In this document: positions 7,901-17,257 of the stretch, piece by piece
Layout of the letters: every line of letters begins with the position of its first letter
How positions within the stretch are numbered: the first letter of the stretch is position 1
Assembly (NCBI GenBank): GCA_964579795.1
Contig: CAZOHM010000006.1
Coordinates: 1 to 64,000, forward strand
Length of the DNA: 64,000 nt
Source of the DNA: JAEYFP01 sp964579795
Lineage (GTDB): Bacteria; Bacillota; Clostridia; Lachnospirales; Lachnospiraceae
Direction of reading: 5' to 3'
Made by a program: the position numbers and the translations under genes
Notes under the pieces: generated by a model
What the model was told of the DNA's origin: nothing
The model's input: the letters and a program-made list of their open reading frames with translations, nothing else
Databases searched by the model: none

Positions 7901-8923
7901 CTACTCACATCTTTGTTTATGCTGTAATAGTATTTGCTGAGACTGACGCAGCAGTTCCTCTGTCAAGCCATACATATTGAGGTATAATCTCTCAACAGCA
8001 TATTGTTCCTCGCATAAATATTTATTATTTTGAAAATCAGGAAACTCCCTATGCATATACTCACATATATGAAGGTAAATTTCATACGGAATATGTTCAA
8101 ATGCCATTACAAGCAAATTTAGAATCTCTGTATAGTACTTTTTAATGAATACCATTTCCCATTCACTGTAATATGGTTTGAGCAGATTTCTTTTTTTCAA
8201 TTCAAGCATCAGTCGTTCGTCAGCCTCAATTCGCTCCAGCTGGCTGACTGCGTTTCCTCCACGCATAATACTTTCTTTGTTAAAAAAGTATTGATACATA
8301 TTTCCTTTCACTTCATATGCCGAATTAGCGCAAGCAAAAACAAGACATGAAAAATAGGTGTCCTCATATCGCACACCTATCGGAAACGTAAGCTTATTTT
8401 CCTCCAAAAAGCTTTTTCGATACAGTTTATTACAGGCGCTCGTACTCCACCGGCTCTTTCCAATGGCCTGTTTTCGTTCCTGCAGACAACTCAAATCGAT
8501 AAAAGAATCTTCATACACTTCGTCAAAAACCGGTAACTGTGAATCAGTTACTTTATTAATTCCACAAACAGAAAAATCAGCTTTGTTACTATCCATTCTA
8601 TTTCGCAGACGTTCATACATAGGCTCTGCACAAAAATCATCCCCGTCGACAAATCCAACGTAATCACCACTTGCATACTGCATTCCAGTATTTCGTGCAA
8701 CAGAAATACCCATATTTTTTTCAAGATTCACTACAATTATTTGTGCTTCATGTTTTTTCTCATTCGTAAGCAAAATATCCAGTGTATGATCTGTAGATGC
8801 ATCATTTACTAAAATCAACTCCATATCAGTAAATACAGTCTGCGCAACTAAAGAATCAATACACCGCTGTATATATAATTCAACATTATAGCATGGTATA
8901 ATGATAGATATTTTCGCATTCAT
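7901..8923 (-). CDS. family 2 glycosyltransferase
   Basis: A 340-residue GT2 enzyme of the GT-A fold that adds one sugar from a nucleotide donor. The SIIIPCYN start, VNDAST loop and FVDGDD metal-binding motif are all in the N-terminal 100 residues. The C-terminal part is helical without membrane segments. A GTG at 8941, overlapping the previous gene's stop, is an alternative start and would add six residues. The ATG at 8923 matches the usual family start. The donor and acceptor are unknown. Confidence 0.88.
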   Translation of the reverse strand: MNAKISIIIPCYNVELYIQRCIDSLVAQTVFTDMELILVNDASTDHTLDILLTNEKKHEAQIIVVNLEKNMGISVARNTGMQYASGDYVGFVDGDDFCAEPMYERLRNRMDSNKADFSVCGINKVTDSQLPVFDEVYEDSFIDLSCLQERKQAIGKSRWSTSACNKLYRKSFLEENKLTFPIGVRYEDTYFSCLVFACANSAYEVKGNMYQYFFNKESIMRGGNAVSQLERIEADERLMLELKKRNLLKPYYSEWEMVFIKKYYTEILNLLVMAFEHIPYEIYLHICEYMHREFPDFQNNKYLCEEQYAVERLYLNMYGLTEELLRQSQQILLQHKQRCE

Positions 8924-8937
8924 CTCTAATCTGTTCC

Positions 8938-9714
8938 TCACATTTCATTCCATACAGTCCATGGTGCCTTGTTTTCATTCCAAAGCTTTTCCAAATACAC
9001 CTTATCACGTCTCGTTTCCATCGGGCACCAGAAGCCGGAATGAAAATAGCTAATCATCTGCTTCTCATCACCAAGTTTTCTAAAAAGAGCCTGACCTATA
9101 TCATACTCATCAAGATACTTAAAAATTTCAGGCTTAAAAACTCTACAGCAGGCATCTGTCCATGCCTGATTTTCCGGTAATTCGGCTTGAAGATTCCCAA
9201 GATAATCCCCTTCTTTTCCAAGCGGTAATACTGTACTTCGTCCTGTTGGTTTTGCAACTGCAAGCGTCAGTATCCTGTTGTTTTCTTTGTGAAACTTTAC
9301 AAGGTCAGAAATAATTATGTTTGACACACAATCTCCATGTACAACAATAAAGTCTTCATTTCCAACGTAATCCTGTATCTGTAAAAGTCTTTGACCAGGC
9401 ATTGTATTTAGTCCAGTGTCTACTATAGATACATGCCAGTCTTCCGTCATGTTTTTATGGCAGACAACTGCATTGTTTAACAAATCAACTGTAATATCTG
9501 ACTGATAAACATAGAAATCTCGAAAATAGTCTTTCAGCATGTTAACTTTATATCCACCGCAAATAATGAATTCGGAAATGTCATATACAGAAAGCATCTT
9601 CATAATATGCCAAATGATAGGTTTCTCACCGACTTCTGCCATTGGCTTTGGAATTCCTTCATACTCTTCATTAACAGTACTCTGTGTACCACCTGCTAAA
9701 ATAATCGCTTTCAT
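8938..9714 (-). CDS. divergent RfbF-like nucleotidyltransferase, active-site loop altered
   Basis: A 258-residue homologue of glucose-1-phosphate cytidylyltransferase, clearly related to RfbF at 7019-7792 along its whole length (IIWHIMK, FIICGGYK, GFWCPMETRRDK, APWTVWN). The nucleotide-binding loop, L-G-T-R-L in RfbF, is here T-Q-S-T-V (residues 10-14), so the catalytic arginine is gone. KPMAEVG is kept. The ATG at 9714 is preferred over one at 9738 because GGAG lies 8 bases before it. It may use another nucleotide, act as a regulatory subunit, or be inactive. It lies between a reductase-like gene and a GT2 gene. Confidence 0.85.
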   Translation of the reverse strand: MKAIILAGGTQSTVNEEYEGIPKPMAEVGEKPIIWHIMKMLSVYDISEFIICGGYKVNMLKDYFRDFYVYQSDITVDLLNNAVVCHKNMTEDWHVSIVDTGLNTMPGQRLLQIQDYVGNEDFIVVHGDCVSNIIISDLVKFHKENNRILTLAVAKPTGRSTVLPLGKEGDYLGNLQAELPENQAWTDACCRVFKPEIFKYLDEYDIGQALFRKLGDEKQMISYFHSGFWCPMETRRDKVYLEKLWNENKAPWTVWNEM

Positions 9715-9773
9715 ACGTTTTCTCCATAATAAATGCACAATTAATTTGTTCTAATTTGAATAGTTTGTTCCCT

Positions 9774-10649
9774 CTATAAAAGCTTTGATGCATCAAGCAT
9801 CTCAATGTTATCTTTATAGTATTGATATAGTTCTGAGATTGTCTGTCTATAGTCTGTAAACTCAAACTCTTTCAATTCAGCCATAAGACGTTGATTATTT
9901 CCTGTATACTCTGGTTTAAATCCTGGCTCCTTCACAAGAATTTTACAGTCTATATTCAAAGTTTCTCTGATTAAGCAGGCAATACTGAATAAATCCAGCT
10001 TCGTTCCACTGCAAACATTATAATGCCTATATTGGGGGGTATTACTAATAAACCATTCCATAATTCTGGCCAGATCATCAATCCATAAATAATCAAAATA
10101 AATATTTTTCTCTATTGTAATATCCATTCCCAAAATGACCCTGCAAATTGCATTTGAAATAAATCGTCTTTCCCATTCTTCGTATTTTCCATATACACCA
10201 AACAATCGCAAATCAAATATATTTTTTTCCTGTTCACATGTTTTGGACATAATATATTTAGAAAAGCCATATGCATCTTTCGGAATGTGAGTACCAAAAT
10301 AATCCTCTGACATATCCGGAACATAATTCATCCTGTCATATTCTGCACCAGAACCAAAATAGAGCATTTTTTCATAATAATCTCTGCATCTCTCTAAATT
10401 AAAATACATTCGAAGATTCCCGTCTAAAGAATCATACGGAGTAGAATTTCTATTTCTTGTTTCATTTCTATTTGCAGCATGTACAACAATATCAAATTTA
10501 CCATCTTTAATATATTCTTCTGTTTTCTCTAAGTTTCTTAAATCCAGTTCTTTGCTTGTAGGTGTAAAAAGAATATACTTGTTTTCCCACTTCTCTTTTA
10601 AATGTTTACCAATAAAACCATTGGATCCGGTTAATAAAACTCTTTTCAT
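9774..10649 (-). CDS. NAD(P)-dependent sugar epimerase/reductase
   Basis: A 291-residue extended short-chain dehydrogenase acting on nucleotide sugars. The NAD(P) motif GSNGFIG is at residues 8-14 and the catalytic Y-x3-K is in YGFSK. It is a close sister of the protein at 17258-18133, sharing MYFNLERC, YFGSGAEYD, IPKD-YGF and YGKYE. Enzymes of this size near rfbF-rfbG-rfbH include CDP-abequose/paratose synthases and the yersiniose reductase YerF, so a CDP-4-keto-sugar reductase is a reasonable guess. Specificity cannot be read from the sequence. Confidence 0.82.
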   Translation of the reverse strand: MKRVLLTGSNGFIGKHLKEKWENKYILFTPTSKELDLRNLEKTEEYIKDGKFDIVVHAANRNETRNRNSTPYDSLDGNLRMYFNLERCRDYYEKMLYFGSGAEYDRMNYVPDMSEDYFGTHIPKDAYGFSKYIMSKTCEQEKNIFDLRLFGVYGKYEEWERRFISNAICRVILGMDITIEKNIYFDYLWIDDLARIMEWFISNTPQYRHYNVCSGTKLDLFSIACLIRETLNIDCKILVKEPGFKPEYTGNNQRLMAELKEFEFTDYRQTISELYQYYKDNIEMLDASKLL

Positions 10650-10670
10650 AATGCTGCACGAATTACAAAC

Positions 10671-11735
10671 TTATAATGGAAGTTTGTAATAATCCTTTCC
10701 CTCATGAAAGTTCAATTCTTCCAATGTCAACGCAATTTCATCCTGCGCAGAGCTGGCTATCAAAATTTTGTCGAATTCTTGTCTATAGTCATTCAATTCA
10801 TATGGTGCCCATATTCGCTTATTCAGAAAGCTGTTTCCCTGTTTTTCCTTTGAGCTGTCTGCATATCCCCATATTTCAAAATGCATATCTAAAAACACTT
10901 CTGTCATATAAATGCCAGAACTTTCTGTCCCATATATTACAATTTTGTCATTCTTTTTCAGCTTGTTTTCTGATAAAAGCTCACTTATCAATGTTGAAAA
11001 ATATTTATGATTATCAAATTGAATTTCTGGAAATCCATGCATTCTCAATTGCTTATTTACATACTTTTTTTGTTTTTCGAGTATGCTTCTTGCTTTTTCC
11101 CCGTAATCAGTCTTACCAACAAATCCGTTTGAACCATGAATACGGTAGAATCCAAGTTCTTCTTCCAATATTCCTATTTCAGTGAGAGAAAGTGCAATCA
11201 TCAAAAGAACACCGTCTGTACAGTAAATCATTTCACGTTCATCTGACAGAGGAAAAAATGGGGTCAATAATTCTCTGTCAAAAGAGAGTGAAGAACAAAC
11301 AGAATGATTGAATAAGTATCCATACTGTACCAGTACATCGTGCCAATTTATCTTTGCATTTGTTTTTCTATATATTCCGTTTCCATTCTTTGAAAGATAG
11401 TGTTGAACAAAACGATAACGCTTATGCTTCTGGACAATTTTCTCTAACTTTTCAGGATACCAGAAATCATCACTGTCCAAAAACGCAATAATACTTCCTT
11501 TTGATACAGCAAATGCAGCATTAAATGCACTGGTCTGTCCACCATTTTCTTTCAAAATCACCTTGATTCTGGAGTCTTTCTTTGCGCATTTTTCAATTAT
11601 CATACTGGAATTATCTGTGGAACCATCATCCACAATGATTAATTCAAAGTCTGTATATGTCTGCAGCAAAACCGACTCAATTGCTTTTTCTATATACTTT
11701 TCATAATTATAGTTATCTAGAATCACCGAAACCAT
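10671..11735 (-). CDS. family 2 glycosyltransferase with C-terminal Rossmann module
   Basis: A 354-residue protein. Residues 1-230 are a GT2 domain with VDDGSTD and the metal motif FLDSDD. From about residue 262 a separate Rossmann-like unit begins (IVIYGTESSGIYM), with an acidic residue after the second strand (GYADSS). This C-terminal unit is the same kind as in seven other island proteins. It may bind a nucleotide sugar, or dock the enzyme to partners. The gene starts 5 bases after a weak GGGGT site and ends 21 bases before the reductase at 9774-10649. Confidence 0.85.
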   Translation of the reverse strand: MVSVILDNYNYEKYIEKAIESVLLQTYTDFELIIVDDGSTDNSSMIIEKCAKKDSRIKVILKENGGQTSAFNAAFAVSKGSIIAFLDSDDFWYPEKLEKIVQKHKRYRFVQHYLSKNGNGIYRKTNAKINWHDVLVQYGYLFNHSVCSSLSFDRELLTPFFPLSDEREMIYCTDGVLLMIALSLTEIGILEEELGFYRIHGSNGFVGKTDYGEKARSILEKQKKYVNKQLRMHGFPEIQFDNHKYFSTLISELLSENKLKKNDKIVIYGTESSGIYMTEVFLDMHFEIWGYADSSKEKQGNSFLNKRIWAPYELNDYRQEFDKILIASSAQDEIALTLEELNFHEGKDYYKLPL

Positions 11736-11753
11736 AGTAATACCCCATCTATA

Positions 11754-13703
11754 CTACTTCCAAATATCATATTCCGGTTCGATAAACTCCCGGCGAATAT
11801 TAATTATACCCAGTATCTTTCCAGTAATATCCTCTGCTGTCTTCAATGTGTCGGTATAATCATCTATTGGTTTAACTGTACTTGGTCCAAAGGAAAAAGG
11901 TACAATTGCTCCTGTAAACTCTGCTCTTTTCTTTAATTCTTCTCTCATTGCCACCTGCTGTTCATACCTGAAATGACTCTCAGTAAAGAAAACGATATGT
12001 TCATCATCCAGTACTTCATCAAAATAAGGCTTAAACTTTTTATTTGATACAACATAAACCTCATATCCCTGTTCTTGTAGAGATTTCAAGATTCCTAACG
12101 TATGATATACAAATGAAGACTGCAGGAGCAAGAGTTTATTTCCGCTTAGATTTCTTTCAGCCAAATGTAACTTCAGTGCATTCTGGAAATCATTATCCTT
12201 TAAATAATTATCCCAAATTCTGTCTCTAAAAAGAGCAATATTTGTATCTGGATAACTATCAAATCGTTCATCAAGACTACATACTTTCTCACCCCAGACA
12301 TTATGTATTTCAGCCAGTTCATTACATCTTAATAGTCTATCATATCCTATTTGTTTTATTGTGCTTGCCACTCCTGATATCAACATCATTTGTTTATCAT
12401 TCTGCTCTACAACAAACAAATATCCAGGATTCAAGAAATACTGTGATACTCTGGAAACAAAATTTTCAGGTATTATACTTGAAGAATCTGACACCATAAC
12501 CCAGTCCTGTTTACCCAACATTTCTTTTGCAGACAAAATGGCGTGCCCCATTGTGATACTATTTCCTTCTACTGTTACAAAGGCAGTTGTTGTTTCAAAC
12601 TTTTCAGTTACCTTTTCAAGAGCATTGCGATACTTTTCAAAAGTTACCACAATAAACTTACTTGACACTTTTAAGTAAGAACTATACTTATCTTCAAAAT
12701 CAGACAAGTCTGCATCGTTTTGCACGCTAAGTAACAAAGAAATATTCTTGGGCTTTAAGAAATCAGCTGCATTTCCAACACGCTTATCATTCTCTGGTAA
12801 ATAATTTGCAGTTACGCTTCCCATATCTGATCCAATACTGATACCATCCTGCTGCTGTCTTTTTTGCGGATCAAATAGAAATACCTGATCCTTCTTCAGC
12901 TTAGGAGATTGGATTTGTTTCAGTTTAGAATATAAAGTAGGTGATGCGTCATCAATTTCATCATTTGCATTACGACTGTAAGTCGATAAAGCCATTCCGC
13001 AAATATCACACCAATGAAACTGGTCTTCAAATTCAGAAATATCCTTATCCCACCACCCTGGTTCAATTTTCTTTCCTCCAGGTCCATCAAAAAGCAAATC
13101 CAAAGTTCCTGCAATTTCACAAAAGAAAGCACCCTTTGGTGTAATGCTTCCACTCCAAAAATTTTGAAGCCAGCAGTTATCTCTCAGCTTTTCAAACTCT
13201 TCATCTCCTATGCCCAAATCTTTTCTGCTAACAAGAATCGGTTGATGAAAGCTCGGATTTGTATGATCATTTAACCATAAATCTGTTACCGTGTTTTGAA
13301 CTGCTTCATACTTATCATAGTAATTCATTGGCATAGATGTAAACAGAAGATTTCCTCTCCCCTTATTCAACGCGCCTTCATACCAACGTTGATCTTTTGC
13401 AAATGCTAAATAATCCTTAACCATTGCCTGACATCTACCATCATCCATTTTAGGCATTCCATGTACTTCATTTAAATACTCAGCAAATCTGTTGTACTCC
13501 GGATGCAACAGAGGCTCTCCGCCAATGGTACTGATAAGACCCCTATATCCTTCTAATGAATCTACGGCTTTCTTAAATGTTTCAAAATCCATAAAAAATG
13601 GTTTTTTATGATGGCCACAGAATCTTGTACAATTTGAGCACCTGTGTTCACAAGCATTAGTAATATCAATTTCCATAATAGACATATCTCTTATTTGTCT
13701 CAT
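11754..13703 (-). CDS. multidomain radical SAM protein
   Basis: A 649-residue protein with at least two parts. The radical SAM cysteines are C18, C22 and C25 (C-x3-C-x2-C) in TNACEHRCSNC, followed by IGGEPLLHPEY. Further cysteines in FHWCDICG near residue 235 may hold a second cluster as in SPASM-type enzymes. From about residue 320 the sequence turns into alpha/beta segments with MGHAILSAKE and SDSSSIIPENF, resembling a GT-A glycosyltransferase core. The last ~150 residues form another alpha/beta unit. It overlaps the pyruvyltransferase-like gene by ATGA. A role in oxidative or carbon-skeleton modification of a sugar is inferred. Confidence 0.8.
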   Translation of the reverse strand: MRQIRDMSIMEIDITNACEHRCSNCTRFCGHHKKPFFMDFETFKKAVDSLEGYRGLISTIGGEPLLHPEYNRFAEYLNEVHGMPKMDDGRCQAMVKDYLAFAKDQRWYEGALNKGRGNLLFTSMPMNYYDKYEAVQNTVTDLWLNDHTNPSFHQPILVSRKDLGIGDEEFEKLRDNCWLQNFWSGSITPKGAFFCEIAGTLDLLFDGPGGKKIEPGWWDKDISEFEDQFHWCDICGMALSTYSRNANDEIDDASPTLYSKLKQIQSPKLKKDQVFLFDPQKRQQQDGISIGSDMGSVTANYLPENDKRVGNAADFLKPKNISLLLSVQNDADLSDFEDKYSSYLKVSSKFIVVTFEKYRNALEKVTEKFETTTAFVTVEGNSITMGHAILSAKEMLGKQDWVMVSDSSSIIPENFVSRVSQYFLNPGYLFVVEQNDKQMMLISGVASTIKQIGYDRLLRCNELAEIHNVWGEKVCSLDERFDSYPDTNIALFRDRIWDNYLKDNDFQNALKLHLAERNLSGNKLLLLQSSFVYHTLGILKSLQEQGYEVYVVSNKKFKPYFDEVLDDEHIVFFTESHFRYEQQVAMREELKKRAEFTGAIVPFSFGPSTVKPIDDYTDTLKTAEDITGKILGIINIRREFIEPEYDIWK

Positions 13704-15031
13704 TCTATTTCTCCTTTTCGTTTTTCACTTAAAATTCCGTCTGCAACACACATATATTCATTAGCTGGCTTCTTTAGCCTATCAAAAAAAACATTTGCTG
13801 CAGCAGCACAGTTTATTGTTGATACAATTGTAATATAGTCATCATTTTTTTTGAAAATTTCAGGTTGTTCTGTCAATAATCCATGAAAATACTCTTTTTT
13901 AAAGGTATCAATAACATGTACTAGTCTGGCATTCAAGAAATTTTCATTCATAAATTCATATATTTCTTCTGCATATTTCCCCACTCCCCATATTGCATAT
14001 GAAAATACCTTATCCTTTGCATACATATTACTTATTGTTTTTTTAAAGCGACTCAAATCCAATTGTTCTTCCACATATCCGTTCTCGTAAAGAGAACTGT
14101 ACTCGCTATGTAATTTGGCAATTTCATTCGTGGCATCCAAGTTTAGCACTCTCTTTTTAGCACACTCCAGTGCTATGTGTTTATAATCTTCTAATTCAGT
14201 TCTTTCTGGATACCAGTTGATTTTATCGAAACAGGAATATGAATAAAAAGGCAAGAATTTCTTTTGTAAATCAAATGGATATCCAAAATATTCTTTTACG
14301 AGAATTACCGGGATTCCTAATGCCATACAAGGAATCGCACAATGCAACCTGGATGTCACAACAAGCTTTGCTCTGGTTCTATACTTATCAAGCAAATGCT
14401 TTGTATAATTAATTCCAAATGATTCGTCATAAAAATCATCTTCCGATATTCTAATTTCCTGTTGAACAAATTCACAATGATCAAAAAACTCATTAGGAAT
14501 AAATTCTTCAAGAGACTTCGGTGCCTCAACAAAGAAAACAGTATCTCCCTTATTTTCTCCCATTCCTCTTGCTTCATCTAAAGGCAGTGTTGCAGTTATG
14601 CATCCGGAAAGATATGCGTTAATTCCCTTTTCTTTCATTATTTGATATGTAAGATAGTCTCTGCAGCCAATAGGCTCATACTTTTTAAAATATTCAATTC
14701 TTTCGTCTGTCCACTCCCAGAATCCTTTCTTAATACTGATTCCCAAAAAAACAGGCACAATATCCTCAGAAAAAATAAATCTATAATCATCAGTTGTATA
14801 TGCACAAATTGAAGTATCTGTCATCATATAGTTTATGGGGAGAATGATTTTTTCTCCTCTATATGTTTTTAATTGTGCAGTTGTCAATTCAACAACCTTG
14901 CTTCTGTCAATATCCATGTAATCATATAAATGATCAATTGCAATCCATTGCATATAATTACCAACATTAATTAAAAGCTGTTCATTCTCCTGTAAATCTC
15001 GTCCTTCATGCTTAACCAGTCCAAATTTCAC
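13700..15031 (-). CDS. polysaccharide pyruvyltransferase-like protein with Rossmann tail
   Basis: A 443-residue protein. Residues 1-310 match the polysaccharide pyruvyl transferase family (CsaB/WcaK type, GT-B-like), with VVTSRLHCAIPCMALGIPVI as the typical nucleotide-binding end segment. Family members add pyruvate ketals from phosphoenolpyruvate to sugars, but many homologues have other or unknown activity. From about residue 345 a Rossmann-like module follows (YAIWGVGKYAEEI, then HVIDT). It is 10 bases from the FkbM gene upstream and overlaps the radical SAM gene, so these are translated together. Confidence 0.83.
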   Translation of the reverse strand: MKFGLVKHEGRDLQENEQLLINVGNYMQWIAIDHLYDYMDIDRSKVVELTTAQLKTYRGEKIILPINYMMTDTSICAYTTDDYRFIFSEDIVPVFLGISIKKGFWEWTDERIEYFKKYEPIGCRDYLTYQIMKEKGINAYLSGCITATLPLDEARGMGENKGDTVFFVEAPKSLEEFIPNEFFDHCEFVQQEIRISEDDFYDESFGINYTKHLLDKYRTRAKLVVTSRLHCAIPCMALGIPVILVKEYFGYPFDLQKKFLPFYSYSCFDKINWYPERTELEDYKHIALECAKKRVLNLDATNEIAKLHSEYSSLYENGYVEEQLDLSRFKKTISNMYAKDKVFSYAIWGVGKYAEEIYEFMNENFLNARLVHVIDTFKKEYFHGLLTEQPEIFKKNDDYITIVSTINCAAAANVFFDRLKKPANEYMCVADGILSEKRKGEIE

Positions 15032-15041
15032 TTTTTTCTCC

Positions 15042-16208
15042 TTATCTTTTGTACGCTCTCAGCATGGCCTTTCTGAATTCACCAAACGAATCGATTCCAA
15101 GACTTTCAAAATCAATCCACAAATATCCTTCAGATTTTTCTGTTGTATACCCTTTCATCATAAAAAAGGCTTCAATAAATTCTGCATCCTCGCTTTTATG
15201 ATATGTTGTAACAGCCCACTTTACATCATTTCTTTTCAATAGTTCACTACTTCCAAGTAAAGCTTTTTGCTCTTCTCCTTCAATATCCATTTTAATAAAG
15301 TTAATAACTTTATTCTTAAAATAACTATCCAGCGTAACCTTATTTAAGTAATTTACATTGGAAACAAATTGATTCACGATTGTAACCTTATTCTCAAATG
15401 GTCGAAATGTTGCACGTAACGGACCAATCCATGTTTCATCGACTTCAAAAATATAAACTTTGCTCACTTTATCAATAATGTCTAATGCAAAAAGACCTTC
15501 TGCTCCTCCAATATCAGCCACTACATCATCTTGATTAATGCTAAAATCCTCTGTCAAATACTGATGAGCAGATTTATTATTTTTGCATGTCCATACATTG
15601 AATGCATGATATTCTTGAATCATACTATCAGTCCAATTGTTTGGGTAGTATAAACGTTTATTATCATATAATACATATTTTAATTTTAAATCATCATCAC
15701 GGAAAACTGGCACCTCAGTTAAAATATCATCTATACTATCCTGATTTTCTATAAATCGCCGTCTGCCAAAAACATCAATAAAATACTGATTATTTGTATA
15801 TTGTTGATATAGTTTCTTTTCCTCTTTATTTGTACTGCCAACCCAGCCCTGTTCATATGCATAGCTATTGATAATCTGAGATAGATTTAGTCCATTCTCT
15901 TTTGGCGAAAAATCTTCTTTGGTCACAACTAACTTGGAATCAATTATATTTAACCTTTCAATGTGCTCCTGTATTTCTTTCTTTTGACGACTTGCTATCA
16001 CAATTTTCTGTGCCCCATAATCAGCGCATTTTTCTAATGGGATGACAGGAATATTATTAATAAGCCTATCTAAGCAATACCGCGTTTCTGTATAAGCAAG
16101 TATTCTAATCATTTCATTTTCCATTATTTGATTGTAGCATTGAATTTGTTTATATAATTCCCGAGCGAGTGCGCCTGTTCCATATATAATAATTTTAATA
16201 TCATTCAT
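15042..16208 (-). CDS. FkbM-type methyltransferase with N-terminal Rossmann module
   Basis: A 388-residue protein with two parts. Residues 1-110 are the recurring Rossmann-like module (IIIYGTGALARELYK). The C-terminal ~200 residues form a FkbM-family SAM methyltransferase with ADIGGAEGLFALDI and FIKMDIEGEE. FkbM enzymes put methyl groups on sugar hydroxyls. The open frame reaches 16301, but GGAG lies 8 bases before the ATG at 16208 and the previous gene ends at 16222, so 16208 is chosen. It is the first of three FkbM-type genes within 5 kb. Confidence 0.85.
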   Translation of the reverse strand: MNDIKIIIYGTGALARELYKQIQCYNQIMENEMIRILAYTETRYCLDRLINNIPVIPLEKCADYGAQKIVIASRQKKEIQEHIERLNIIDSKLVVTKEDFSPKENGLNLSQIINSYAYEQGWVGSTNKEEKKLYQQYTNNQYFIDVFGRRRFIENQDSIDDILTEVPVFRDDDLKLKYVLYDNKRLYYPNNWTDSMIQEYHAFNVWTCKNNKSAHQYLTEDFSINQDDVVADIGGAEGLFALDIIDKVSKVYIFEVDETWIGPLRATFRPFENKVTIVNQFVSNVNYLNKVTLDSYFKNKVINFIKMDIEGEEQKALLGSSELLKRNDVKWAVTTYHKSEDAEFIEAFFMMKGYTTEKSEGYLWIDFESLGIDSFGEFRKAMLRAYKR

Positions 16209-16221
16209 ACGATTTCTCCAA

Positions 16222-17247
16222 TTAATACTTTTCTTCCAAATAATTAACAACTCTTCTAAAACCATCAACAACGTCAACTTTAGGATACCATCCCAAAGCA
16301 TTCAAAAATTCTGGTGCTCTGGATTTTGGCAGTTCATTTCTTTCTTCTGATTTTACCATACATTTATAGTCGAGCTTTCTTTCTGGAAAAGCCTCCTGTA
16401 CGAGTTTTCTTGCCAATTCCTGAATTGTTGTATATTCTCTGTTATTTCTCATAACATAGGGTGTTTTTTCTTTACCATTAAATAGAATTAAAAAGAAAGC
16501 CTGCACAGCATCGGTTACATAACACAGTCCTATTCCATTTTGTCCATCACCCTTAATTAATAAATCTTCACTTTGTATAATCGCTCTGATAAAATCTGAA
16601 TACAAATGTCCATCATTTAAATCAATATGTGGACCGTATGTATAACCAATTCTGACTATCTTGGCAGGAACACCATATTCTTCAAAAAAGTCTGCACAGA
16701 AATTTTCACCCATTTTTTTACTCATGGCATAACAGTTCTTACCCTCAAGCGGATTTATTCCATTATAGGAATAATCATCCTTAGTCATTCCGCCATATAC
16801 CGCTCCACTACTAAAAAACAAAAAACCTTTTACATTCTGTTCTCTTGCCAATGACAGTAAGTTGTATGTCCCTATTACATTAGATGAAGCAATTTGAACA
16901 GGATGATCATGAAAATAGGAGGTTGCCGAAACACAGGCCGCATGCACAATGTAATCAATTTTGTAATCAATCTTGATTGTCTCTTCTACAGAACAGCATA
17001 TTAATTTAAAATGTTCACTGCCTATATAGTCTTCAAAAATTCGAGCTGCCTTTTCTTTATTACGGCACATTACAACAACATTACATGCTTTATCAGGATA
17101 TCTTTTTGAGACTTCCATTAACACCAACACAATATATCTTGCAATTGACCCGGTCGCCCCTGTAATCAAAAAAGTGTTACTAAATATATTCTCCAAATCT
17201 ATTCCCGCAATGATTTCATCCACATCTAAACGTTCAATTGTTTTCAA
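16222..17247 (-). CDS. NAD-dependent epimerase/dehydratase
   Basis: A 341-residue extended short-chain dehydrogenase, related to the 344-residue protein at 30635-31669. The NAD loop is GATGSIA, so the third glycine of the usual GxxGxxG is alanine. The catalytic YAMSKK is intact and SSGAVYGG holds the serine. The family includes dTDP-glucose dehydratase and UDP-sugar epimerases. The start is taken as TTG at 17247, because AAGGGG lies 5 bases upstream and the previous gene stops just before it. No ATG with a ribosome site is available. Confidence 0.82.
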   Translation of the reverse strand: MKTIERLDVDEIIAGIDLENIFSNTFLITGATGSIARYIVLVLMEVSKRYPDKACNVVVMCRNKEKAARIFEDYIGSEHFKLICCSVEETIKIDYKIDYIVHAACVSATSYFHDHPVQIASSNVIGTYNLLSLAREQNVKGFLFFSSGAVYGGMTKDDYSYNGINPLEGKNCYAMSKKMGENFCADFFEEYGVPAKIVRIGYTYGPHIDLNDGHLYSDFIRAIIQSEDLLIKGDGQNGIGLCYVTDAVQAFFLILFNGKEKTPYVMRNNREYTTIQELARKLVQEAFPERKLDYKCMVKSEERNELPKSRAPEFLNALGWYPKVDVVDGFRRVVNYLEEKY

Positions 17248-17257
17248 CTTTTCCCCT

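Noticed and set aside
8938..9714. The altered active loop as a sequencing frameshift
   Set aside because: The frame is open throughout and the residues on both sides align with RfbF without a shift, so the change is a true substitution.
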